Part shown: positions 36,767 through 46,590 of the stretch, piece after piece | Position numbering within the stretch: position 1 is the stretch's first letter | How the letters are laid out: the number at the start of each line of letters is the position of its first letter | From: Candidatus Rifleibacteriota bacterium | GTDB lineage: Bacteria; Muiribacteriota; Ozemobacteria; Ozemobacterales; Ozemobacteraceae | Direction: 5' to 3' | DNA length: 64,000 bases | Assembly (NCBI GenBank): GCA_015233155.1 | Contig: JADFYG010000008.1 | Coordinates: forward strand, 51,591-115,590 | Program-made: the position numbers and the translations under genes | Notes under the pieces: model-generated | Databases searched by the model: none | Seen by the model: the letters and a program-made list of their open reading frames with translations, nothing else | Told to the model about the DNA's origin: nothing

Positions 36767-39700
36767 TCTCCAAATCCTCCGGTACCATTCTGACGACGAA
36801 ACTGTGCGCCTCGCCTCTCCTTTACCGCTGGAACTCCTGGAAACTGAGCCATCACGCTTCCATGCCCGCACACATCCAGCCATTCCTTCACCAATCCGGG
36901 ATTCAATGCAACACGAAGCCCCGAGGCAGGTTTCAGAGTTGCGCGTTCTCCCGTCGGAAGAATGATTTCAAGATTAAATACTGCATGTCCCGGCCACCGA
37001 CGAAGCAAAGCCATCAACTCAGTGTAACCGTCCTTGTTAGCCTTTTCCTTCGGAATAATGAGCTTCAAAGCCGTGAATCCATCACAATTCAGATCGTCCA
37101 GGGTGAAGACGAATTCGGCATTTGTTTTCAGGCTGTCGCCAAGCATCTCCGATTTGACAATCATGAAGATAGGATTATCAACCTGCAATTTATCGCCACA
37201 CTTTGCGAGAACAGTCGGAAAAATAGAAATATCCGCCGTTGCATTATCATCCTCAATCGTGACGAACGCCATAGCGTCACCCTTTTTTGTTGTATGACGC
37301 TTGACGCCAATTACTATTCCGCAAACTCGTGCGACACGACCATCCCCCGATCCGGACGCAAGATCGCTAAGCGCATGTGTTGCAAATATTCTCGCCAGTG
37401 GTATGACTTCCTGAAAAGGATTTCCCGAAAGATAAAAGCCAAGAACTTCCTTTTCGGCCGCTAATCGCTCCTTCTCGGTGAGTTCCGGAATATCCGGCGG
37501 CGTCGGATCGGCCGGAACAAACGCTTCATCTTCCCCAGCATCTGTCATCAAATCGAAAAAGCTCATCTGACCGGAAAGACGCTCCTTTTGCACCGCCTGT
37601 CCCGTCTTCAACACATCTGTCGAAATGGCCAGGAGCTGACTGCGGCGATGTCCGAATCCATCGCATGCGCCAGCCTTAATCAAGGCTTCAATAACTCGTG
37701 TATTTACCAGTCTCGTGTCGACACGACGCGCGAAATCGGATAACCCATGAAATTCCCCACCCTTCGCGCGCGCATCCAGCATAGAATCGACGGCATTTCC
37801 TCCAACGCCTTTAATCGCTGTCAGTCCGAAACGAACCGCACCTTTCTCCACAGAAAACAACTTCTCACTCTTATTCAAGTCAGGAGGGAGAATCGGGATC
37901 TCCATAGAACGGCATTCCTCAATATATTGGCTGATCTTGTCTATGTCATTAATTTCAGAACTCAAAACCGCTGCCATGAATTCTACCGGATAATGCGCCT
38001 TGAGATATGCCGTTTGATATGTCACTACAGCGTATGCCGCCGAATGTGATTTGTTGAATCCATATTCGCCGAAGCTTGCCATCAGATCGAAAATACTCTG
38101 CGCCTTCTCCCGGTCGATTCCGCGTTTGACCGCGCCCTCCACGAACATGCGGCCATTTTTTTCCATGTCCTCGGGAATCTTCTTTGCCATTGCTTTTCGC
38201 AAGCCGTCCGCTTGCGCCATGGTGAAGTTTCCGAGGACGTTTGCGGTATGCATGCATTGTTCCTGATACAGGAATACTCCGTAGGTGTCTTTCAGTATGG
38301 GTTCAAGATCATTATGTGGATAAGCTAACGCCTTTCGGCCGTGCTTGCGCTCCACAAAATCGTCCACCATGCCGGAGCCAAGCGGTCCGGGGCGATACAT
38401 GGCCAGCAAGGCAATGATGTCTTCGAAAACAGACGGCTTCAATCGCATAATCAGCGACCGCATGCCTGAAGATTCGAGCTGGAATACTCCCATGGTCAAG
38501 CCCTTGCAAAGCAGATCGTATGTCCCCGTATCATCAGTGGCAAGATGACTAAGATCAAGATCAGATCCCCTGCTGATTTTTATGAATTCCAACGCACGCT
38601 GAATGACTGACAGTGTCTTGAGACCCAGAAAATCCATCTTGAGCAAACCGATCTTCTCGATGGCGTTCTTTTCATACTGAGTGACCAACTCGTCCGATTT
38701 GTCACGGTAAAGCGGAACAATATCCATGATCGGTTCACGGGAAATAACGACCCCCGCTGCATGGATCCCGGTATGTCTCACCAAGCCATCTACCGTAGAG
38801 GCTATCTTTAACAATTGCTTATGTTCAGGTGTCCCGTTTTCAACTATGTCTCTCAGTTCCTGGACGTCATTCATCGCTTTCTTAAGATGTACACCCGGAC
38901 CCTCAGGAACTAACTTCGCAATGCGATCAACTTCGGGAAGCGGAATCTGCATGACCCTGCCGATATCGCGAATCGCCATCTTCGCCAGAATCTGGTTGAA
39001 CGTTATGATCTGCGAAACCTTGTCCCTGCCATACTTCTTTACTACATATTCAATTACCCGCTCGCGTCCCTCATCGCTGAAATCGATATCGATGTCAGGC
39101 ATGCTTATTCGTTCCGGATTCAGGAAACGTTCGAACAGAAGACCGTATTTGAGGGGGTCGATGTCAGTGATCCGAAGGAGATATGAAATAATGCTCCCGG
39201 CGGCAGATCCACGGCCAGGACCAACCGGCACGCCTATTGCCCGTGCTTCCCGAATGAAATCCCAGACGATCAGAAAATAATCACAAAATCCCATCTTCTT
39301 GACAACTGAAAACTCGAATTCGAGCCTTTTCTCCACTTCATCCGAAAATCGAGCGGAGGATGTACTGATACCATGTGTTTCAACAGATGGCGGAGTTTCG
39401 GGTGATACTGCCGGATAACGTTCTGGCAATGCCTCTCGACATAATTCGTATAAATACGTCTCCGATGTCTTTCCCGAAGGAACTTCGAATGAAGGCAGAA
39501 TGGATTTCCCCAGCGAAAGCTGGACATTACAACGGTCAGCGACAATTAACGTGTTAGTAATCGCGTCGGGCAGTTCATGAAACAGACGGCTCATCGCCTG
39601 CGGCGATTTGAGATAAAACTCGTGAGAATCGAATCGGAAACGATTCGGGTCATTGAGAAGCGACTGCGTCTGCAGGCAAAGCATCGCATCCTGGGCTTCC

Positions 39701-40350
39701 CAGTCCTCGGGATTCACATAATGTGCATCATTGGTGGCAACCAAAGGAATCTCGCATGCCCGCGCGCACTCAACAATAAGAGGTAAAACCGCAATCTGCT
39801 CGGCAAGTCCGTGATTCTGCACTTCGAGGTAAAAATTATCTTTTCCGAAAAGGTCCTGGTATCGACGGGCAGCGGCAAATGCACCTTGTCGATCTCCCTT
39901 GCGCAACTTGTATGGAACCTCGCCCTGGAGACAGGCCCCCATGGCAATGAGTCCTTCATGATATTTTTCGAGTAGTTCCCAGTCGATACGTGGTTTGTAA
40001 TAGAAGCCTTCCGTGTAACCAAGCGTCGACAACTTAACCAGGTTTCTGTACCCTTCAAGATTGCGGGCCAGCAACACCAGATGGAAGGTTGGAACATCCT
40101 TACGACTTAGTTTCTCGAAACGCGAACCCGGCGTGAAATATGCCTCGAAGCCTATGATCGGCTTGACGCCTTTCTTGAGCGCAGTCTGGTAAAACTCGAT
40201 GGCGTTGAACATATTGCCATGATCGGTGATCGCAATCGCAGGCATACGAAAATGCCGCGCAGCTTCGACGATGGCTTTTACTGGGGCGGCACCATCGAGA
40301 ATGCTGTAATGACTATGAAGATGAAGGTGTACAAAATTGGAATGGTACAT
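36763..40350 (-). CDS. dnaE: DNA polymerase III subunit alpha
   Basis: 1195 residues from the ATG at 40350 (the frame extends 26 codons upstream, but typical DnaE proteins begin here with YHSNFVHLHLHSHYS). PHP domain (HLHSHYS at 10-16, TDHGNM) with metal-ligand residues apparently intact, so it may proofread. Polymerase palm PDIDIDF at 418-424 and GPGRGSAAGSI; then fingers, the beta-clamp region and an OB-fold near the C-terminus (VARVCGIVIGVKRHTTKKG). A small Pro/Ser/Thr insert lies around 310-330. It is the replicative polymerase, here flanked by envelope genes. Confidence 0.98.
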   Translation of the reverse strand: MYHSNFVHLHLHSHYSILDGAAPVKAIVEAARHFRMPAIAITDHGNMFNAIEFYQTALKKGVKPIIGFEAYFTPGSRFEKLSRKDVPTFHLVLLARNLEGYRNLVKLSTLGYTEGFYYKPRIDWELLEKYHEGLIAMGACLQGEVPYKLRKGDRQGAFAAARRYQDLFGKDNFYLEVQNHGLAEQIAVLPLIVECARACEIPLVATNDAHYVNPEDWEAQDAMLCLQTQSLLNDPNRFRFDSHEFYLKSPQAMSRLFHELPDAITNTLIVADRCNVQLSLGKSILPSFEVPSGKTSETYLYELCREALPERYPAVSPETPPSVETHGISTSSARFSDEVEKRLEFEFSVVKKMGFCDYFLIVWDFIREARAIGVPVGPGRGSAAGSIISYLLRITDIDPLKYGLLFERFLNPERISMPDIDIDFSDEGRERVIEYVVKKYGRDKVSQIITFNQILAKMAIRDIGRVMQIPLPEVDRIAKLVPEGPGVHLKKAMNDVQELRDIVENGTPEHKQLLKIASTVDGLVRHTGIHAAGVVISREPIMDIVPLYRDKSDELVTQYEKNAIEKIGLLKMDFLGLKTLSVIQRALEFIKISRGSDLDLSHLATDDTGTYDLLCKGLTMGVFQLESSGMRSLIMRLKPSVFEDIIALLAMYRPGPLGSGMVDDFVERKHGRKALAYPHNDLEPILKDTYGVFLYQEQCMHTANVLGNFTMAQADGLRKAMAKKIPEDMEKNGRMFVEGAVKRGIDREKAQSIFDLMASFGEYGFNKSHSAAYAVVTYQTAYLKAHYPVEFMAAVLSSEINDIDKISQYIEECRSMEIPILPPDLNKSEKLFSVEKGAVRFGLTAIKGVGGNAVDSMLDARAKGGEFHGLSDFARRVDTRLVNTRVIEALIKAGACDGFGHRRSQLLAISTDVLKTGQAVQKERLSGQMSFFDLMTDAGEDEAFVPADPTPPDIPELTEKERLAAEKEVLGFYLSGNPFQEVIPLARIFATHALSDLASGSGDGRVARVCGIVIGVKRHTTKKGDAMAFVTIEDDNATADISIFPTVLAKCGDKLQVDNPIFMIVKSEMLGDSLKTNAEFVFTLDDLNCDGFTALKLIIPKEKANKDGYTELMALLRRWPGHAVFNLEIILPTGERATLKPASGLRVALNPGLVKEWLDVCGHGSVMAQFPGVPAVKERRGAQFRRQNGTGGFGE

Positions 40351-40387
40351 AACGCGCAGGATAGTATAACACAGAACAAAAAACAGG

Positions 40388-40942
40388 CTACTTTTTGACT
40401 CCCGTGGAAGCAGCGGGAAAACTGGCAATGGCGGAACCGGTCAGAGGCGCGATCTCTGCAAGTCGTTCCGGGAGGCGCGGCTTCCAGGTCAAAAAAATCT
40501 GTGTGTCGTTATAGCGACCAGTCACCTTATATTTCAGGGTAACGTCGATCTCGAAACCCGTTTTGGTGAGCCGAAATGTAAACCCCTTTCTGTTAGCCAT
40601 TCCGGCAAGAAATGTATTGGCTTGCTCCTGAGTAGTTGCCAATTCGAGGGTACATTTTCCCACCAATTCATCGATAACCGGTGTTTTGCGCTGCGCAAAC
40701 GGTGGAATCTCTATGTACCGCACCATTTCATTGTCATAGAGGGTAATAAAATGTTTTTCGTTATACCACCGGGATCCATAGAACAACCCAACAAATCCAA
40801 TTATCAGAGCAATCAGCAAAAATATCGCTCCCTGCCCTGCGGATGACCATTTCAACAAATGAGAATTGACAGAGCGCCCTCCTGCAAAAACGCTTTCAGC
40901 GATCGAACCGTTATCCATGACGATCGCGCCGGGCATGATCAT
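40388..40942 (-). CDS. Single-pass membrane protein of unknown function
   Basis: 184 residues from the ATG at 40942, which overlaps the pullulanase stop by 4 bp (ATGA). The open frame upstream of this is shadow. One membrane helix near residues 40-60 (GAIFLLIALIIGFVGLFYG) is followed by a ~110-residue beta-rich domain (KGFTFRLTKTGFEIDVTLKYKVTG kept as alternating strands). I do not recognise a family. It lies between the secreted pullulanase and dnaE and is probably co-transcribed with both. Confidence 0.75.
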   Translation of the reverse strand: MIMPGAIVMDNGSIAESVFAGGRSVNSHLLKWSSAGQGAIFLLIALIIGFVGLFYGSRWYNEKHFITLYDNEMVRYIEIPPFAQRKTPVIDELVGKCTLELATTQEQANTFLAGMANRKGFTFRLTKTGFEIDVTLKYKVTGRYNDTQIFLTWKPRLPERLAEIAPLTGSAIASFPAASTGVKK

Positions 40943-42834
40943 TTTTTCATCTTCAGGATTACGCCCGTCAGAGGAGGCACATTGTAATCTCCACTGGCAG
41001 TTCCTATGGAGCCGGAATCGTCGACCTTGTCTCCGTTTGCGACAATCGTCCAGCCATTGGCGCCTGGTAAAGAGAACTTCGCCCACTCATTACCATCGCT
41101 GTTCATAAGTATGAGGAAATCAACATCACCTTTCAACAACATTCCAAGAGCGTGGCCATTCGGGTGCAATATCCAGCTAAGATTCTGTTCGTTGAGTGCT
41201 GTTGTATGCTTGAAATTGTCATATTTCCGGCGAAGACCGATCAAGCCTTTATAATACTGATAAACATCAATGTTAGTCTGTTTGACACCCCAATCGATCC
41301 AGTTGATGTCGTTGTCCTGATCGTAGGAGTTGTCGTTGCCCTTCTTCGATTTCATGAATTCCTGACCTTCATGGATCATCGGAATACCCTGACCGGTCAG
41401 AAGCGCCATAGCGCCGAGCTTGACACGACTCTTGTCGCCCTGGAAAAGATCGGCAATAGTTGCTCCGTCATGGCATTCTATGTAGTTGAGACTCTCGGTC
41501 GGCTTGGCTGCCCACCAGAAGCAACTTCCTGCCAGAACGGTCATTACATCGTTGCGCTCGCCCTGACCATGCATGAAAGCACGAATTTTTTCGCGGAAAT
41601 CATCATTCCACTTGCCGAATTTGGTGTTCCGGAAATCGCTCTTGCTCCACTGATTACGCTGCCAATCAGCCGCCCATGGCTCACCTACCAGAACAGTATT
41701 ATCTGGAAGCTGATTTATGATAGCAGTCATTGTCTCCTTGTCGATGATGGTGGCCAGATCGAAGCGAAATCCATCGACATGATATTCCTTCATCCAATAT
41801 TTGAGACTGTCGAGAATATATTTCCGGGTCATCGGATTGTCTGAACGAAATTCATTGCCGCAACCCGTACCATTCATATAAAACTTTTTGTCCGGGGTAA
41901 GCCTGTAGTAACCGGGATTATCCAGGCCCTTGAAATTCAATGGAACTCCCTTTTCATTGCCTTCAGCGGTGTGATTGTAAACAACGTCCATGATGACAGC
42001 GATTCCGGCTTTATGCAGCCCGTTCACCATCTGCTTGAATTCGCTGATCGCCTCACCAGCCTTACCAGTAGCATAGCTACATTCAGGAGCAAAATAATGG
42101 CTGGTCATATAACCCCAGTGATTGCAGTGACCGGCAAAGTTGTTGTCGAATTCCTGACACGGCTCAAGCTCTACAGCGGTAACACCAAGATCCTGGAGAT
42201 GTCCGAGGACCTTATCTGTGCCTTTCCCCTCAAGTAAACCGAGGTATCTGCCCTTTGTGTCTCCTGTTACCCCTGAGGAGGCATGCGCGGTGTAATCCTT
42301 TACATGCATTTCATAAATAATCAGATCTTTTGCCGCTGGAGTCTTAAACCCCTGATCAGACCAGGTAAAATCTGTTTTAACAATGATACTCTTTCCGTCA
42401 TGATCAACGTTAGCAAGGGCGCAGGGATCAGAAAGCAGATGCCTTGGATCAAACAGATTGCCGTCCGTCGTCGGACCATCTGCTGAAAAACCATAGTATT
42501 TTCCCCATAATTCTCCATCGATCGTGCAACGCCAGATTCCGTCATCGCTTTTTTTCATCGGGTATCCGGTACCAGACTTGTCATCGGGTTTAGCAAAAAT
42601 AGCCAGGTTAATCTCCGTCGCATTGGGTGAATACACAGAAAAACTGGTCTTTCCGCCAACGACCTGAAATCCAAGACGATCGCTTGACTCGACCGGACTG
42701 GCCGCACTGTCGGAACGTGCCACCGAGCGCTTCGGAGTTGATGCGGTTTGGGGTGCAGCCCAGGCAAAGTTTATGCAGGCGACCACCAACACAAGAGTCC
42801 AGAGGCGGGCTTTGGCAATTGTTTCCCGAATCAT
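40939..42834 (-). CDS. Secreted GH13 pullulanase/debranching enzyme
   Basis: 631 residues with a signal peptide cut after FAWA (about residue 26). A CBM48-like N-domain (FQVVGGKTSFSVYSPNATEI) precedes the GH13 barrel: DVVYNHTAEGN, nucleophile Asp in DGFRFDLATI, acid/base Glu in VLVGEPWAADW, and transition-state residues in YIECHDGATI. The sequence between 240 and 260 (HWGYMTSHYFAPECSYA) fits pullulanase/isoamylase-type debranchers. It probably cuts alpha-1,6 bonds in glycogen or starch outside the cytoplasm. GGGGAGAA precedes the ATG. It heads the operon that includes dnaE. Confidence 0.92.
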   Translation of the reverse strand: MIRETIAKARLWTLVLVVACINFAWAAPQTASTPKRSVARSDSAASPVESSDRLGFQVVGGKTSFSVYSPNATEINLAIFAKPDDKSGTGYPMKKSDDGIWRCTIDGELWGKYYGFSADGPTTDGNLFDPRHLLSDPCALANVDHDGKSIIVKTDFTWSDQGFKTPAAKDLIIYEMHVKDYTAHASSGVTGDTKGRYLGLLEGKGTDKVLGHLQDLGVTAVELEPCQEFDNNFAGHCNHWGYMTSHYFAPECSYATGKAGEAISEFKQMVNGLHKAGIAVIMDVVYNHTAEGNEKGVPLNFKGLDNPGYYRLTPDKKFYMNGTGCGNEFRSDNPMTRKYILDSLKYWMKEYHVDGFRFDLATIIDKETMTAIINQLPDNTVLVGEPWAADWQRNQWSKSDFRNTKFGKWNDDFREKIRAFMHGQGERNDVMTVLAGSCFWWAAKPTESLNYIECHDGATIADLFQGDKSRVKLGAMALLTGQGIPMIHEGQEFMKSKKGNDNSYDQDNDINWIDWGVKQTNIDVYQYYKGLIGLRRKYDNFKHTTALNEQNLSWILHPNGHALGMLLKGDVDFLILMNSDGNEWAKFSLPGANGWTIVANGDKVDDSGSIGTASGDYNVPPLTGVILKMKK

Positions 42835-42959
42835 GTGCGTTCTCCCCGAATTTGATACCGATTATCTATGGTAATAAAGAGATTATAATCTTTTTTTACA
42901 AATCCCGTAAGAGGCAAAACTCTGCCTGATATGAGCTAAAAAAACTCTGATCATATTTC

Positions 42960-42989
42960 TTCAATACGTCGAAATAATTGGGATATAAT
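42960..42989 (+). promoter_or_regulatory. Possible promoter of the 43020 pseudopilin
   Basis: A perfect -10 TATAAT (42984-42989) lies 30 bp before the GTG start and 18 bp after a poor -35 (TTCAAT, 42960-42965). The 185-bp gap between this gene and the divergent pullulanase is AT-rich and must hold promoters for both. I see no clear one on the minus strand. Confidence 0.4.
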
Positions 42990-43019
42990 AAAGGAAATTG
43001 AATGAAAGCAGGATAATGT

Positions 43020-43742
43020 GTGATATTCCTGAAACGATCAGGCCTTTCGCTATTTGAATTGCTGATCGTCTTCGGAATATTGATTATTCTCATCTCGCAT
43101 CTCTTACCATTTCACCAGGGCTTTGTCGCCAAATCCAATATTACTGCAGCCCAGGCGGACCTCGATACTTTTGCAAAAGCCTTGTCGTTATACGACCAAC
43201 TCGAGCCCGCTGCATGGAATTCATCCACCGATCTGCGTGGTTTGATCGGAAAATACCTCCAGGATTTCCGAACCACCGGCAGTGATCAAAAGATGCCACG
43301 TGACCCCTGGGGCAACGATTATGTCGTTGACAATGCATTTGGGTATATTTTATCCAAAGGTCTTAACGGAAAAACTGATAGTATCAAACGCTTTGCAATC
43401 GGCGATGATATTCTCATCACCTGGAAATCACCGTTCTTCGTTTCTGTGAAATATAACAACCCGACTTCATACGATCTTATTTTCAGTCGCAAGGTAAATA
43501 CTGCAATCTTTCCTTTGACAGCAGAAGTAATCAAGGGGTCAGACGCTGTGCAACTCACGACAGATCCCGTGAATATTTCAGACACGCAGTTTCACTGTAT
43601 GCTATCCACCCCACTTGTGACGGGCTATTATGTTGTGACTGTGGATGACCACGTTACAGCCAGAGATGGGCAGACTCTCGGAGCCGAAGGATCGAATCCA
43701 AATGGCGGACCCTCCACCCAGGACACCTTAGTAGTCCCCTGA
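43020..43742 (+). CDS. GspG-like pseudopilin with C-terminal Ig-like extension
   Basis: 240 residues from a GTG with AGGA upstream. Class III signal KRSG before LSLFELLIVFGILIILI, +5 Glu present. A GspG-like minor domain includes PRDPWGNDYVV and GLNGKTDS. The last ~100 residues look like a bacterial Ig-like (Big_5 type) strand domain: SYDLIFSRKVNTAIFPLTAE ... GYYVVTVDDHVTARDG. GspG proteins normally stop at about 140 residues, so the tail is an addition. It is alone on the plus strand and away from the main pilus operon, so it may be a minor tip or a substrate-binding subunit. Confidence 0.85.
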   Translation: MIFLKRSGLSLFELLIVFGILIILISHLLPFHQGFVAKSNITAAQADLDTFAKALSLYDQLEPAAWNSSTDLRGLIGKYLQDFRTTGSDQKMPRDPWGNDYVVDNAFGYILSKGLNGKTDSIKRFAIGDDILITWKSPFFVSVKYNNPTSYDLIFSRKVNTAIFPLTAEVIKGSDAVQLTTDPVNISDTQFHCMLSTPLVTGYYVVTVDDHVTARDGQTLGAEGSNPNGGPSTQDTLVVP

Positions 43743-43756
43743 GTGGGAGATAGGCA

Positions 43757-45157
43757 TTAATCTGATTTGCGAAAACGCGAGGGGTCGACTCCGAGTTTTT
43801 TCAAGCGATCATACATGGTACGTCGGGGAAGACCCAATTCACGGGCTGCTGCTACCACATTCCCCTGTGTACGCTCAAGCGCACGGATCACAGCCTGGCG
43901 TTCCTGATCAACGAGAAGTGTTGTTAATTCTGTCCCGCTGTCGAATGCCCCGGTGCCTGTAGCTAAGCCGCCAACAGCGGTCCTTGAATGCCCGTCACTC
44001 TCGTCATGTCCAAGGTCTTCTACCGTGATGATGCCGTCTTCATCAATAATAGCAGCCCGTTCAAGCACATTTTTCAGTTCGCGAATGTTTCCCGGCCATG
44101 GCCGCTCCTTAAGCCAGACAAGTGCGGCAGACTCTATTGAAAGGTCTTTGCGACCCTGCGCGGTGGCAAATTCACTCATCATCAACGCTGCAAGTGCGGG
44201 AATTTCATCACGCCTATCCCGCAATGGCGGCAAACGCAACGGAAAGACATTCAATCTATAGTACAGATCCTGGCGAAAGGTTCCCTGTTCTATCATGCGC
44301 GACAGATCGCGATTCGTAGCCGAAACCAGACGAACATCAACCCGAACCGGCTTCCCGCCTCCTACGCGCTCTATTTCCCCTTCCTGGAGGACACGTAAAA
44401 GCTTTGCCTGAAGCTCCAGAGGAATTTCGCCGACTTCGTCGAGAAAAAGCGTTCCGCCGGAGGCAACCTCAAACTTGCCAAGCTTCCTGGTGTCAGCACC
44501 AGTGAAGGCCCCCTTTTCATGGCCAAACAGCTCGGATTCGAGAAGAGCTCCCTGCAAATTAGCACAGTTCACAGCAACGAATGGCTTGTCTTTCCTGGGA
44601 CTGTTTCCATGAATTGCACGTGCCACAAGCTCTTTGCCGGTACCGGTCTCTCCCTGAATCAACACCGTGGTAGTGAGCGTCGCCACACGCCGGATGAGTT
44701 CCTGGACTCGTCGCATTGCAGGCCCTGCGGCAATAAATCCTCCCGCATCGTACGAATCGGGAACGGTTGGAGCCGAGTAGCCAGCCATATGCGAAAGTCG
44801 AAGAGCATTGCGAACAAGATCCAGGACCTGCTGCAATCGATCCTTTTCGACCGGCTTCACGAGGAAATCAAATGCTCCGCGCTTCATCGCCTCGACCGCG
44901 CTTTCGATAGTGCCGTACGCTGTCAGGATAACAATGCGTGCTTCCGGTTTCAGATCCAGTGCCCGTTTAAGTATTGTCAAACCGTCGATTCCCGGCATGC
45001 GCATGTCGAGAATCGTTAAATCAAAAACCTCATCGGCAAACAACGCAAGCCCCTGAACGGAATCGGTGCGATAAATCGCCCCATGACCGAATGTCTCAAG
45101 CAATGCCGCAAGATTTGTCGCCTGCTGTCTATCGTCTTCTATGATCAGGATTCGCAT
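43757..45157 (-). CDS. NtrC-family sigma-54-dependent response regulator
   Basis: 466 residues. Receiver (1-120, phosphoacceptor in LTILDMRMPGIDG), sigma-54 interaction AAA+ domain (Walker A GETGTGKELVARAIH, the GAFTGA loop, Walker B GGTLFLDEVGEIP), and a Fis-type helix-turn-helix at the end (QGNVVAAARELGLPRRTMYD). It activates sigma-54 promoters after phosphorylation by the kinase 26 bp upstream. I looked for TGGCAC-N5-TTGC sites near the pilin genes and saw none. It converges on the 43020 pseudopilin with a 14-bp gap. Confidence 0.96.
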   Translation of the reverse strand: MRILIIEDDRQQATNLAALLETFGHGAIYRTDSVQGLALFADEVFDLTILDMRMPGIDGLTILKRALDLKPEARIVILTAYGTIESAVEAMKRGAFDFLVKPVEKDRLQQVLDLVRNALRLSHMAGYSAPTVPDSYDAGGFIAAGPAMRRVQELIRRVATLTTTVLIQGETGTGKELVARAIHGNSPRKDKPFVAVNCANLQGALLESELFGHEKGAFTGADTRKLGKFEVASGGTLFLDEVGEIPLELQAKLLRVLQEGEIERVGGGKPVRVDVRLVSATNRDLSRMIEQGTFRQDLYYRLNVFPLRLPPLRDRRDEIPALAALMMSEFATAQGRKDLSIESAALVWLKERPWPGNIRELKNVLERAAIIDEDGIITVEDLGHDESDGHSRTAVGGLATGTGAFDSGTELTTLLVDQERQAVIRALERTQGNVVAAARELGLPRRTMYDRLKKLGVDPSRFRKSD

Positions 45158-45183
45158 AGCCAGATTTTATCATACTCTTCAAA

Positions 45184-46590
45184 TCAACCTAGTGGAAGCG
45201 TTATGGCAAATCGATTGCCGTTCTTCAGGGGCTCGACCCAGGCACGTCCGTTCATCATGAGAATGAATTGCCGAACAAGATACAATCCCAGGCCGGTTCC
45301 AGGAATGTCCGCACCCCCCTCCACGCGATAAAATTTTTCGAAAATGCGATCACGGTCCGCAGTAATAATTACAGGGCCACTGCTTTCAACCCTTACCTCG
45401 ACCGTCGAATCTCCTTCCTGCAGGGAAATATTTATCCAGCCGCTTTCCGGTGAGTATTTGACGGCATTTATCAGAAGATTGTCAAGAATGCGCTCGAGAA
45501 GATATGCGTCGTGACAGACAGGCGGGGTTTCCGGCAGCTCACACTCAACAGTTATATCGCGCAATACGGCGAACGACATGATTCGCTTAACACAAGCCCC
45601 CACCAATGGTCCGATCTGAGCCAAGCACATGCGGGCAGCCAGATCCTCCGATTGAAGACGCGTCAGATCCAGCACGTTCTTGGTCATGCGATTCAACTCT
45701 TCCACATCGAGCACCATCAGTTCGAATCGCCCTTTGAGATCTGGTGGAAGCGCGTTAACATCTGGCCGGATAAGGTTCACTTGTCCTGAAAGCCGTGCCA
45801 AAGGCGTTCTCAACTCGTGAGAAACAAGAGCAAGAAAGTTACTTTTCAAAGTACCGAGGTCTTCCAGATGGCGATTAGCGCGCTCAAGTTCACGGTTTTT
45901 GGCTTCCATTTCGAAAAACACATCAGACAATTTACGCGATACCATGACTATCAACACGAACGAGGCGCCGATCAGGAGTAGACCACCAATCCAGATAATG
46001 ACGCGTAATGACTCGAGTCGGCCATAAAACTGTCTTCGCGATTGCACGGCTACGCGCGAACCGCTTCCAATTGGAACAATCCAAAGAAATGAGGGTTCCA
46101 GTCCTTTCCCTTCAATCGGAACGCCAATTTCAGTCGAAGAACCGAGCGAAACGCGAAAGCTGCGCAAGGCCTCAGCATCCAGCGAAACCGGCCAATCGCC
46201 GTTCAATACGACAAGAGGCGAGTCTCCATCGGGCAAAAAGGCAGTGGGATATCCACGTGGAACCGCCCCGGATGATTCCCTGGTCTCAGAAGCAACAACA
46301 TTGCCGGAACCAACAACAGCACTCGCAACAAAAACCGCCGCCATTCTCGAATTAAATGCTGTGGTCGCCGTGGAAGTGCTCCCCGTCGCCGAACCTTGAA
46401 TAATCGCTTCTGTAGCCTGAATAACTCCTGGAATCGGAAGCATACGCAACGAGTGTGAACGGGCATCATGCAGACTGACACGCATATGCTCGACCAATAT
46501 GTCATAAGCCCAAAGAGTCAATATCAAGATACCGGCGGGGAGGGCGCCCAGCAGAAGCGTCAGAACGATCTGCCGCCCACGGCCGTTCAC
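45184..46590 (-). CDS. Two-transmembrane sensor histidine kinase
   Basis: 468 residues from a GTG at 46590 that overlaps the MFS stop (GTGA). First membrane helix ~10-30, a periplasmic region of ~160 residues, second helix ~195-215 (VIIWIGGLLLIGASFVLIVMV), coiled linker, HisKA with the H-box SHELRTPLARL, and an ATPase domain (NLLINAVKYSPESG; FEKFYRVEGGADIPGTGLGL). It is the cognate partner of the NtrC-type regulator downstream. The periplasmic domain is Ala/Ser/Thr-rich with no recognised fold. Confidence 0.93.
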   Translation of the reverse strand: MNGRGRQIVLTLLLGALPAGILILTLWAYDILVEHMRVSLHDARSHSLRMLPIPGVIQATEAIIQGSATGSTSTATTAFNSRMAAVFVASAVVGSGNVVASETRESSGAVPRGYPTAFLPDGDSPLVVLNGDWPVSLDAEALRSFRVSLGSSTEIGVPIEGKGLEPSFLWIVPIGSGSRVAVQSRRQFYGRLESLRVIIWIGGLLLIGASFVLIVMVSRKLSDVFFEMEAKNRELERANRHLEDLGTLKSNFLALVSHELRTPLARLSGQVNLIRPDVNALPPDLKGRFELMVLDVEELNRMTKNVLDLTRLQSEDLAARMCLAQIGPLVGACVKRIMSFAVLRDITVECELPETPPVCHDAYLLERILDNLLINAVKYSPESGWINISLQEGDSTVEVRVESSGPVIITADRDRIFEKFYRVEGGADIPGTGLGLYLVRQFILMMNGRAWVEPLKNGNRFAITLPLG

